The position numbers were made by a program, and so were the translations under genes. From NCBI GenBank assembly GCA_024734555.1, contig JANPWX010000211.1:1042315-1106314 (forward strand): a stretch of DNA of 64,000 bases, written 5' to 3'. How positions within the stretch are numbered: the stretch's first letter is position 1; every line of letters starts with the position of its first letter. This DNA comes from Trochalopteron elliotii. Taxonomy: Eukaryota; Chordata; Aves; Passeriformes; Leiothrichidae. The notes under the pieces are model-generated. The model searched no databases, had not been told where the DNA came from, and saw nothing but the letters and a program-made list of their open reading frames with translations. Below are positions 13,116 through 24,668 of the stretch, in pieces.

Positions 13116-14033
13116 ATGAATGACACTCATGGCAAGGGCAATATCAGTGCTGCTGTGGAACTGTTCCAGCTCATTGTGTACACCCCCACTTTTATCCTGG
13201 GATTGCTGTTCAACATAATGGCTCTGTCGTTCCTGTTTTTTAAGGTTAAAAAGCTGTCAGAATCTACAGTCTACATGATAGCCCTTATATTCCTGGACAC
13301 TTTGCTATTGTTTACTCTTCCTTTCAAAATCATTTCCTACCACCTTCAGGACAACTGGAACTTGGGGTCTGTGTTTTGCTCCACGTTGGAGAGTCTTTAC
13401 TTTGTGAACATGTACGGCAGCATCCTCATCTCCCTGTGCATCTGCGTGGACCGGTACATCGCTATCCAGCACCCTTTCGTGGCCCTCAGCCTCAGGTCCA
13501 TCAAGAAAGCTGCCATGGTCTGTGCTCTCATCTGCCTGGGCACCTCCTTGGGGACAGCCTCTACCTTCCAATTGCATGGAAAGGGCCACAACATCTCGTC
13601 CTGCTTCCATAACTTCTCCAAGAGCACGTGGGAGAACGTGGGCCTGTTGGGCACCTTGGAGTTCATCTTCTTTGGCAGCCTGGCAGCCATGACCTTCTGC
13701 ACTGCCCAGACTGTCCACTGCCTGAGAAGGCACAGAAACCCAGACTACCCCCAAACACACAGCACCAGAGCAGAGAGGATTGTGCTGACAAACCTGGTGG
13801 CCTTCTTGGTGTGTTTCACACCTTACCACGTGGCATACTTCATGTACTTTTTGGTGAAGAACAACATCATCCACATCAGTTTTCAACAAGTGCTACGAGA
13901 CACTGTCCAGGTCACCCTTTGCTGGGCAAACCTGAACTGCTGTCTTGATGGGGTGTGTTATTATTTTGTTTTAAAGGAGTCCTTGGAAGACCCATTGCAA
14001 AACAGTGAAAAAAGAGCCACGCAAAAGCCTTGA
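13116..14033 (+). CDS. GPR55: GPR55, lysophosphatidylinositol-type class A GPCR
   Basis: Single-exon coding region of 305 residues. It is a seven-transmembrane rhodopsin-family receptor; mammalian GPR55 responds to lysophosphatidylinositol and couples mainly through G12/13 and Gq at the plasma membrane. Visible features: N-glycosylation sequons at N2, N9, N159 and N166; N33 in TM1; D61 in TM2; a C88-C163 pair for the TM3-ECL2 disulfide; DRY at 112-114; P236 in TM6. In TM7, NCCLDGVCYYF (274-284) replaces NPxxY and closely resembles the NCCLDxxCYYF signature of GPR55 and GPR35. The second extracellular loop (HGK...CFHNFS...TW, 154-172) fits GPR55 better than GPR35. The ATG at 13116 is chosen because it follows the acceptor by 13 bp and has a G at -3; the open frame before it is intronic. 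The cytoplasmic tail is short (about 20 residues). The convergent ITM2C gene supports the assignment. Confidence 0.93.
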   Translation: MNDTHGKGNISAAVELFQLIVYTPTFILGLLFNIMALSFLFFKVKKLSESTVYMIALIFLDTLLLFTLPFKIISYHLQDNWNLGSVFCSTLESLYFVNMYGSILISLCICVDRYIAIQHPFVALSLRSIKKAAMVCALICLGTSLGTASTFQLHGKGHNISSCFHNFSKSTWENVGLLGTLEFIFFGSLAAMTFCTAQTVHCLRRHRNPDYPQTHSTRAERIVLTNLVAFLVCFTPYHVAYFMYFLVKNNIIHISFQQVLRDTVQVTLCWANLNCCLDGVCYYFVLKESLEDPLQNSEKRATQKP

Positions 14034-14250
14034 TTTATGTACTGCATGTTCATTACTTGGAATGAAGTGTGGAGAGGCTTTTGTGGAAAGTACAGCTTTC
14101 TGAGCTTCTTAACTAAGCAGTTTGCTTTAAATATTCACAGCTGAAAATATTTCCTAAAAGCCAGAACTATGTCCATTTCCAGGACACTGTTCCTAACTTT
14201 TTTTATCTCTTTCCATAATGTCTCCTGTTATTATTTATGGGTAAAAAGAA

Positions 14251-14256
14251 ATTAAA
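14251..14256 (+). promoter_or_regulatory. Candidate polyadenylation signal for GPR55 (ATTAAA)
   Basis: An ATTAAA hexamer lies about 220 bp after the GPR55 stop codon in A/T-rich DNA. Other hexamers occur further on (an AATAAA near 14870), so the real 3' end may be more distal. Confidence 0.3.
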
Positions 14257-17200
14257 TTATTCCTATAAATAGTGATGCATATTTCTTTGGATGTGATTCT
14301 TTACTTTGAAAAGAAAAAACCGTTCACTTATATGTGGTAACATATTTCAGCTTCCCTGTGCACACTGTACCTGCAAACCTTCCTCAAAACTTTAGTCACT
14401 ACAGACACGGTCTGTTAAGAAACAAACACTTGAAGTTCATGGTAAAAAGCTTCAGGCTAAATTCTGTTGCCTCCCCTGTCCTGTCATGTAACCTTGTCCT
14501 CACATACATAGGCCTGTCAGGTTTAGACTTGTACATGCTTTTAAAAAAAATAATGATTGTAACTGTAAATGCAAAGGCAGCTTTAGGTTCACATGGGTAT
14601 AGCAAGATCTCCATGTCATTCCTCCACTGCTTGACTTACTCTGCAAGATGCAGCACTTATTTTAGTGACAGCTGTTGGGACTACCTCCTCACACATCTAA
14701 CTAATGCTGCCACTGCCTCAAATCCCCACACTGCACACATCAGTTGACTCCCCCAGTTCCAGGCTTCCTCACCAGCTCCTCTCCTACTTGCAGGCTTTTC
14801 ACATCTGTTCCTTCCTGCTTGGTTACAAACATAGTTTCGTGAACAGAGCCAAACCAAACAAGAGCATGAAATAAAATCCCCTAGTCCAATGTAGTGGCAA
14901 ACACATGAACCTGAAGGAACAACCCCCACCTTATGGGGGGATAAGATAAGAGCAGCCCTGATCCCTAAAGCAGTAGCCAGAAACACACAGAACCCTGGAG
15001 GAAAGCAACCTTTTGGACCTCAGAGCAAGCTGAGCACTACTATTCCCCAAGCAAACAAGGCAATAAAAAATAATCAAGCAGCCAGAGCCTAACATGCCAG
15101 TCAGTTACTTCTTATCAGTGCTCACAGGCACAGATAAACCCAAAGACAAGCAGCATCCAGCCTGCAGAGAGGCAGCCCACTGCTCTGGCCCACCCCTAGT
15201 GCTGCCTGCAACCCTGTCCCAGCAATCAGCTGCCACCTTCCTGAGGGATGAGGCTGATTTAGCAACCAAAGCCAAAGAGTTTTCATATTCATGCTGAGCT
15301 GGATCCTTGCAGCACCTCTTCGAGGCAGGGATACTAATCCCAGCCTTTGAACTGTCTCTTTTCCACACACTTTTGACAAGGATAATGCACAAACTGTGTA
15401 TTGATTTCTCCCCTGAGCTGCAGAGTTACATGTGGGAGCTGCAGTCTGTCAAAGTGAATGTTTTTGAAGTGAATCCATGTATGAGATTGTACCAAAGAAA
15501 TCCAGTTCCAGCTGGGAACACTGACCCAACGCAGACCTAAGTATGTGCTGCTGTTGGCAGAGTCCTTTTGGTGTTCAGCAATTAATCGTGTTTCTGAGAA
15601 GACTTGGATTGTGTATTTACCTTATTTCCTGGTTATGAAAATGTGCCTGAAAATAAAATGCACGAGGATATTCCAGCAAGAATTCCCTCCCCATAGCAAT
15701 GGCCATTTCCACTTATTCCCTCAGTAACTTCAGAATAGCTGACTGAATATCCCTGCCAGCAGACAGGGAAGCCTCATCAGGTCCTTGCTCATAACTTACC
15801 TCTTAACCAACTACACTTCAGGAGACACAAAGATTTTACAATTGCAACTTCAGGCACCTTTTGGAAAAAAGAGTTAATAAATCATAGAAGAAAATAGTGC
15901 TGAGACAAAAGATTTAGTTTACATCTCAAAGCAGTAGGCCATGCCAAGAGGGCCTCAGGTTTAACTGACAGTGCCTGAACAGAGGGAACAGGGATTGCAT
16001 CAGGACCTCGGGAGGCAGAAAATGCCAAAGTGGAAGAGAAAACTGGTCTCAATAGCTCTGCTGTAGCCTGAGGCAGCTCCATTAGTTTCACTGACATGAC
16101 TTTGGGCTTGCATTGCAATAACTGAGACTAGAAGCCCACCTGTAGTTTTATGCTTCCTCTGTTGCTCAGCTTTTTACCAAGCAGGCCTGTTCTTTGTTTT
16201 GTTACCCTGCTGTCCTTGGTCCCACAGATCATAAAGTAACTTGCATTGTAATTTAATTTAGAGTGCTGGTAGACAGCAGGGAGATGAGCATTAAATTTAG
16301 GAAATTTTGGCTTCTAGGCTACCCTCTTCAGCCATAACATACTGCTTAGAAGGGGCTGGGATGTTCACCAGATTAAGCATTGTTAACACTGTAGAAAGAA
16401 CCAGTTAAAAATGCTTTAGGCATTTCTTCTTCTCCTGAGCATCTCCTCTGTGTTTCTCCAGTAATTCTGGCCACTGATTTTTCTAGAAGCAAACAGGCTG
16501 AGGTGTGGAAAAGCAAGTACCTGTCCATGGACAGGGTACAGCCAGGCACAGTCTGAGCTCCCTGCCTCTCCACCTGGTCCACAGTGCCTCTGCCAGCCCA
16601 ATGATCAGGGCACAGTAACGACCTTCATTCTGCATTCCTAGGAGAAATTAGGATTTTGTAAAGGCAACACTTTCTACTCAGAAGTTCCCTGCTGGATCTT
16701 ACTGCTTCTGGGCCTCTCAACATTCACTGTGCAGGTCAAATGTAGTGTTGTCTGATCCCTTCTTTGCTCAGTGGGCAACTGCAGCAGCTGGATCATTGGC
16801 AGGCATTTATATCTAAACCATGACATGGGCTATCACTAAGAGACTAATAAAAGATGTAGAGAAATAAAAGGAGAAAAAATCTGAAGACCTGAAATTCATA
16901 TGAAGAAAAAGAAAGCAAACCCAAGGATTTGTTTGGAAACCATTTGCCCCCAAGAACCAACGATTCATTCCTAACACATACAGTTCTTAGCTTAAAATCA
17001 TTATTTTTTTCTGAAAAAATGCAGTGGGGGCTAGAGAGCTGCTGTAGAGCAGCTATATGCTACAGAGCATGTTTTCTACTTGCACTTGGCTTTGCATTTG
17101 GGTAGTGAAAGGCAAAAGGTTTGAACCAGCACTGAAAGCACAGCGGGTCATGGGAGCTGATGAAGCTGCTTTGCTGGGGAACTTCACCCTTTGGGCCAAG

Positions 17201-20200
17201 CAAGGCATTTCAGTGGAGATGCCTTTCAAAAAGACACCCTGAGGCTGCCAGATTTCTTGCCAAGTGTTGCAGACATTCAAGCCTGTATCCTGTCCACATA
17301 AGCAATTTTCCCACTCACTTCTTTGCAGGTTTCACTGAGAGACTAGGCATGTGCTTCAGCAGCAAATGCTCTATTCCCTGCAGCCTCACTCACCTGGGAA
17401 ATCAATGAGGCTCAGATTAACTCTGCACATCTGTCCTTTGCTTTCCAAATTTCTTGTCTTCCAGTACAACTATTATCTTTTGTGTCAGGTTCAGGAAGTA
17501 TCTGTTTGGCTTGGGAAAGAATAAAAGATTCAAAAGAAAACTTCACCAATTATATTTACAAATATAATTTTTATGGAAGCCCCAACAAAAGCGTTCATCT
17601 CCCAGATGGAAAGAATATTTGTACCAGGCATGCAGAACATTCTACAGAGTTTTCACTATTTTGGGAATTAAAAAAAATTCACTTTATATATTTTATAAAA
17701 GATGTTCACATACGATGAATGGAGAAAAGTATTTACCATGAACAATATTACATTCTGTGATCAGTGGTAATGAGAAAAAGCTTCCGAAAAGTAATTCTCG
17801 ACAGAAATAAAAAGGGTTTTATAGAGATTTTTTTACACTTCACTTCTCTCAAAATGTTTTTGCATATCCACTGTTTCTAAAATGGGTTAAAATTTCTCTT
17901 TGTTCTGTCAGCAGAAGGACAGCAACATGATCTAAAGATGAATTTGCAGCAGTGTAGATGCTAGGCAGAAGCCCTCTGAAAAGTGAAATAGTTAATTTTG
18001 CTGTGAAAGTGAAGCACTGCAGATAGGCAGAGGCAGAAATCACGCCCCAGCTCCATTCACAGCTATTTCCCCGCAGAGCAAAGCTGTTTGCATGCTCTTT
18101 CCATCTGCTGCAATTACTGCTGGAAGTCTCACACAGGGGTAAAAATGACCTAAGTGGAGAATTCCCAGGGCTGACCTTGGTGTGCCAGGCACATACAGAC
18201 TCCAGTGGCTCCAGTTTTGGAGGGAGAACACTGATCTCACACCCGACCTGTGCAGTTTGCTCCTCCATTTGCAGCTGGGCAGGGCAAAGCCACAGTGCCA
18301 TCAGATGCTCCAGCTTGCCGTACTCATCCCTGTCCTCATTTTTTCTTCCATTTCACAAGCCTCTCCTTCAGCTTTTTGGAGGCACTGAACCCTTTAGCAT
18401 AGCTGACCCTTCTCCCTCCACTGGGTTTCTTGCTACTGAGAAAGGTCTACCATAGCAACAAACTAATGAATCAGTGTCTTTAGCTACTGGGAAATGCAAA
18501 GGATGCCTACAACCTCCTTCACTTTGTTTATTCTTATTATTCTGGTTTTATACACTGTCACTTCAGAAGAATGGCACTTACCACGTTTTTCTAATGTTGG
18601 TGTGGGACAATGTTAAAATGAAAAATCTATGAGGAATCAGAGATATGTCCCTGGAAGAAGAGCTGAATCAGTGCCATTTGCAGACATCAAACGATGTAAA
18701 ACCTCACATCTGTTGTATGCTACAGATTCCTATTAATCCTTCTCTCTATTCCAAGACAAAAAGAGCATTAAACTGGGACTATGTTTGAGAGTAAGCATCA
18801 TCAGTTTAGACCAATAAACAGTGGTGGGCAATTGCAAATCCAAAACTAAGCATTACAAACCCAGGAAATCCAATTTAGATTACACTTCAGAGCGCACCAC
18901 AAGAATCCCAACCATTCCTGGGTAAGTATTAACTTTGTTACTCCAAGTAAAGCCACCTCCCAGAGCCCAGCATTTAACCTGGGCCTACTTGGCCTGCCAT
19001 CACTACTGAGACAGTGAAGGATACTGTCTGACACAACTTTTATCAGTTTAAAGAAGAGCTTAGGAAAGAAAACACAAGAAGTTGCAGACAGCAGAGACCT
19101 GATTGACTTCATTCATACTGATAGGAAGTGGGATGGTTTGAAAAAGTTGCAGCTGGAAGGGGGCAGAAAAAAGGATTGTGACTTTTGCCAGACCCAGCTT
19201 GGCATAGCAGTAAAAGCCCTGCAGGTAAGTTTGTTTCCCTCATGCAGAGCAAAGTAACTTGGTATTAATAATAAACATGCTATTTAGACCTTTTTGTTTG
19301 AGCAGTGAGAAGACAAAAGGAAGTCTGAGGGATAAAACACTCTGTTTCACTCTGAGCTCAGCTCTTGCTGCTGCTCCAGCCTATGGCTGCACAAACACCT
19401 TGGGGTGGGACCCTGCTGTGTGACAGGGGTGTTTGTTCCCTTTTGAGTTGCCCTGGGGTATTCCACCCCGCCTCCAATGTGGAATCAAGCAGGGGTGGGC
19501 TATTCCTGGTCCATCTCACTTCTGCCCATCTCTCACGGCAAAAATCACATGAAAGGAGCCAGAAAACCCCTAATTCAAACCCACAGCCCGACACATGTTG
19601 CCTTATGATTACTCAGAAAAACCACATGTAGGCTATGAGGAAAGGGAGGAGGTAAAGCAATGCCATGGACACATTTGCATTTGTAACCCACTCCATGCTA
19701 TAATGGTAAGAAAAAGCTCAACACGACACTCAGCAGCAATAGTGAAGACCTTTAATGACCCTCTCCTTTGCCACACAAAATACTGAGGCTGGAATAATAT
19801 ATTACCTTAGTTTGGAAAAACTGTGCAGAAACCAAGCAATACTGCTTGGCCCAGATTTCACTGCTGCACACAATCACACCACTCAGATAATTTTTATGCT
19901 CTATGCTATTATGGGTTATTGCTCTCTCAAATTAGCCTGTGTCATTGCCTTGGGATGCCCACATACACCTGTCAAAAAACATCTTTAGAAGATGTTCCAA
20001 ACCTCTCTCCCACTTTTTGCCAATCAAAAATGCAATCCTGTGGGTAAATACACCCATTCTAACTATCAGGCTATCAGACTGTTTAACTTAAACACCACAG
20101 CAGCCAGACTTCCGTACTGAAAACTACTTTGTTTGCATTAGATGAAGCATTTGTTTATCTAGAACTCCTCTGCATGGGTCCAAGAATCTTATTCCCAGCA

Positions 20201-21725
20201 TTCTCCTTAGTCACATTACAGGTTTACAATGCAGGTCCCCGCTCATGTCCTTTAAACACAGATGCAAAGAGAATCACGTAGGTCACAATCTCTCTTGTCA
20301 AAGTTTTGGTAAAATTGCTCAGGATAAACAATATTATTTTCTTGGTTATATAGAAAATGTCAAAACAGCAAAACTTGAATGTCTTTCTGTCAGGGAGCCA
20401 AGAGGAAGGAAGGACTTTGCTGGTCAGCTCAAGGGCACCTGGAAGCCCTGTGATGTTGTGAGTGTTAATGAAGACAGCACAAAGGACCATCAGGCAAGTT
20501 TCTCCAATCTAAGCAAGATGAAGCAGCAGCACCACAAGCCAATTGCAAGTGACAAACCAGCCATGGAGCTGCATTGCAGGTGGCCCCCTGGAACAAAGGG
20601 GCAGCAGATCAGGCTCCTGCAGCTCCAGGATTCTCAGCCATCAGAAGAGTGGGGTTTCAAACAGAGCTGGAAACAACACATGAAAATTTCATTTCTTTAA
20701 CAGCTACATTTGGCCCTTGGAGGACTCTGGGGAAATTCCTGTCAGAAGGGTATAACTTCCACTGATACAACAGATTTGTGCACCCCACTCTCCATTATAA
20801 CCACGTTCACTCAACCTCTGCTGCATACTTAATCCACCTGAAGTGAGAAACCCTTTTCTATATCACAGTCAGATGCTGTGGAAATGAGCCCAGTATCCCA
20901 GAGGATTAGAGTCTGGAGGATCTGAGTTAATTGCACTCTCTGGACAGACTCAGGCTCCAATGGTCAGCGTCCAAATGAGGAATAAGTAGCAAGGATGGAT
21001 CAGCTCTTCAGAAACAAAAGGTCCCATTTTCATGCAAATAGCATTCACTAGGAAGAACAATGAAGGATAAATAAAGAAAAGTCAGACAAAGCAACAGAAT
21101 CCTTATGGTCTGAAGGTTTTTAGGAGGTATCAGCTGCTCTTTAAACTATTAACAAGATTTCTGAGGGTTTTTCTATTTGCTTTTGCATCTCTGGTTGGGA
21201 GTTGATAGATGCAACCAAAAGCAAGTGTCCAATTTGCTTTAACTTTGTTTTTGTCCCCAGGTCCTATTCACACCCTTAGATGGGAAGAAATTTCAACATG
21301 TGTTACCAAACTTCTGAAGGAGAAAGAAAGAATAAAAAAAGGAGGGAAAAAAATGCTGTAAAAAGCAGAATGGTGGCAATGCCAGCAGCTCTCCTTGGCA
21401 GGTGCTGGCTGTGAAAGGGGCTCCTTTGGAAGATCTTGGCAGCAGCACCCTGGGCCCAAGGTGAGTGAGTGCCAGGAGAGGGGGCAGTGGGAGACAAGGG
21501 AGGGCTGAGGGAGCCCCTCAGCACAGGCACAGAGAGCTGACAAGCAGTGGGACAGCAAGGGGTGACACCTGCAGCCCTGGGGAAAACTCCAGTCTTCAAC
21601 TGTCACGGAGGGAAAGTGCCAGGAAAATGTATATACAGTGATAGTTCTTAGAAGAAATAATGATAAATCATGTATTGCTTTGCAAATTTTTCCATGCTAA
21701 GTCCTGGTGACAAGACACATTTTCC

Positions 21726-21842
21726 CTTTTTTTTTTTCTAATTTTTGTTTGTTTGTTTGTTTGGGGGTCTTTTTGGGTTTTTTGTGGGGTTTTTTGCTTT
21801 TTGGGTTTTTGGGGTTTGTTTTGATTTCTTGTTGTTTTCTTG
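21726..21842. repeat. T/G-rich low-complexity tract
   Basis: Runs of T with interspersed G clusters (TTTG and GGGTTTT words) over about 115 bp. This explains the apparently membrane-like short open frames predicted across it. Confidence 0.9.
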
Positions 21843-22137
21843 CTCTATTGCCACCAGAGCCCACCAAGAGGACATCACATCCAACACATGAAGGGCTCAC
21901 TGCTGCCCAGCATTTCACTCCAACCATGCCAGTCACCTTTACCACAATTTTTTAAATGACAAAGCAATTACAATGCCACCTTTCATGGTGCCACACGTCC
22001 CTGAATGCAATCTGCAGCCTCAGCCCTTTCTCCTCTCCCTCCTGCTACCATGGTGTGACAATCCACCCTTAAGGTGCATCCTTCCCCTTAGAGGTGGGTC
22101 ATCACACACAGCTGGTTTGTTTGGTTCAAAAGAATTT

Positions 22138-22199
22138 AAACAAAAAATAAGAATAATAAAATAAAAAAAAACCAAACAAAAAACCAAACCAAACCAAAA
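22138..22199. repeat. A-rich/AAACC simple repeat
   Basis: A low-complexity tract of A-runs followed by AAACC-type words. It resembles the 10902-10961 tract and is complementary in character to the T/G tract about 300 bp upstream. Confidence 0.85.
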
Positions 22200-24644
22200 A
22201 GTACACCCACCAATACTTTCCTAAATACACCACCACATCCAGGATTCTGCCTCCACGAGGTGTCCCAGGGTCCTGTTTTACAATGACCCAGGAGCCCAGG
22301 GGACCGTGAGGGCACTCCCAGCTGCTTGCAGACTGTGCCTCAATGCAGCAGCACAAAAGTTTATATCAAACACAGACAGCAAAGGATATTTAACTTCTTT
22401 CTCCTCAAAGCCATTTGCCAAATGCAGAAACAGTTTTGGTCAGAAAAGCAGTGTTACTTTTAAACACGCCCTGTGTCCAGGGAGGATTTTGCACAGAAAC
22501 ACTCACAGCTGTGGAGACAAAGTGCTGCCTCCTGGTGCCTCATCTCTGTGAGGGAAAACCACAGGTTTGGACATTAAAATATTAATTTAAGCTTTTGACA
22601 CTTCCTATGTGTTTGGGTGAGTGCCAGGACACGGCCCCCAGTGAGAGCAAGCCCCCGTGTGAGGGAGAGGGAGGGCATGCAGGTCCCGGCCTGCTGCTGC
22701 CTCCCCTCAGCATTGCCACCCTCGGCCACCAGCCAGCATCTCCATTGCCCAGCTGGGGCAAGTGGTAGCACCATGGCCACAAAACCTGCCAAGAGGGCGT
22801 CCATTGATGAGATAACAACATGAATATTCCAGCAGGAACCCCGCACACTCTCTGGCACAGATGCTGGGCAGCCCTTGGCCCCGCTGGCTGAGGAGGCCTG
22901 GAGCCATGATGGCAGCAGTCACCACAGCCTCAGGAGCAGGCAGCATGATGCCTTAAGATTTTAGCCTTTATATTTTTCAAATCCTGTACTGTATTAGTGC
23001 ATAACTCCAAACTCCATTTAGAGTGTTAGTTACTGTCTTCACACTTTGGTCAGACAAAACAATTCCTCTGGGCCTGGAATGCAAGGAACACCTCACAGCC
23101 TCAGGCCCTGAAAAGTATCAACAAAAGTGAATTGGGGGGAGCAAACTGGGGGTAAATGACTTCATTACCTGAAGCTGTAATTGGAGCATTAGCCCCTAAT
23201 ATGCAAATGGACCAAAATTATTTCTATCTGAGAAACTCATGACTGTTGCCCACCTTGGGTGTAGCCTCTGGGAGGCTTCTGACTGCCCAAGGTGTATCTA
23301 TTGAAGGCCTTTAATAAATACCTACTTTATTCTCTTAACTTCATTCTAGGTAGCCACCCCAAGGCATCAAGCATTCACAGAACCTTCTCCTCACCTGGAA
23401 AACCACTCTTTTTGGCCACGCAGGTGGGTGTAAGCAGTGCCAGGATACCCCACTACAGCTGTGTGGGGCTAAGGTTACCCTGCCCACACGTGTCACAGCA
23501 CACAACTGAACGTGCTGAGACAACACAAATATTAGGACTTAATCAGTTTTACAGCTCCTGCAAACAGCCCTACATGGTGCTGGCCTTTCAGCAGTCAGAG
23601 TGTAAGAACAGTGGCTGTTAATGAAAAATCTAGGGAAAGAGGCAAAGTGAGGATGTAAAGCCTTACCAGCTCTTTGTGTGGATGAGCACAACACGCTGCT
23701 CTGGCAGAGGCAGCGCTTCAGGAACAGCTACACCAGATGAACTCAAATTGTCAAGGAGATTAATACCAAATATTTACCTTTTAGTGCAATTAAGCAGCTT
23801 CATCAAAAGCACTGAATGAAAGCAAAGTGTATTTCCTTTGCAAAACTTATTAGAGAATTGTCATGCTTTCCTCTCCCCACTTAACATTTCAGCCAGCCAT
23901 TTGATATTTGGTACCTTCTGTTATAAAGGCAACTCAGTTTGAGTTTGCTTATTGTTGGCTCACACATTTCATGGGCTAACACTGAAATACTGGGTCAGGG
24001 AGAAAGAGCAAGCATTTCTATCCATGACATCTTAATTGAAACTTTTTTTAAAGCTGTTATAAAGCACAGAAAGAAATGGTCCAAAAGGCTTATTCCAAAC
24101 CTGCTTCATGCTTCAGAGGGGCTCAAGCTACACTGCAACTGTCTGTACTTTGCAGCATTCATTTTTCTTGGAGAGGGGGATGAGTGTCAGTTCTAAGCAC
24201 CTCCTTTCCAAATACAGCAAAATGCTTCTCAAAGCACTTTGATCAGGCAATTCTTTTTCCCCAGCCTGCTGCTGCCAAGAGAGGAGCCCCTCCTTGCAGT
24301 GCCGGGGACCTGGATGTCTTCAGCTGAATGGAGAACTGAGACCAAAATAGGGCAGCAGACAGAATATGCTTAATTGGCCCTCATTTCCTTCCCAAATCCT
24401 GAGCTCAAGCCAAGGCAAGACTGACAGCTGTGACCCTTCAAACAGGCAGCTGCCCCCAAAATACAACGAAGAGCTCGATCAGGACCTACTTAGGGCAGTG
24501 TCTGTGGCTGGCATGCCAGGGAGGTAGCACAGAGACAGCCAAGGCGGGGGGGCATGGCATGGAGCTCAGTGCTCATGTGCCCCAAAACAGCTGCCATTCT
24601 CCTGACCACCCAAAGAGCTCCCTTCCTGGGGCTAACCACATTTC

Positions 24645-24668
24645 CCCTGACCCTGACCCTGACCCTGA
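24645..24668. repeat. (CCCTGA)4 hexamer array
   Basis: Four perfect CCCTGA units in a row. The unit differs from the telomeric CCCTAA by one base, but four copies of a variant are not evidence of telomeric origin. Confidence 0.85.

Noticed and set aside
24645..24668. CCCTGA array considered as an interstitial telomeric repeat
   Set aside because: Only four copies and each differs from CCCTAA; a simple hexamer repeat is the better reading.
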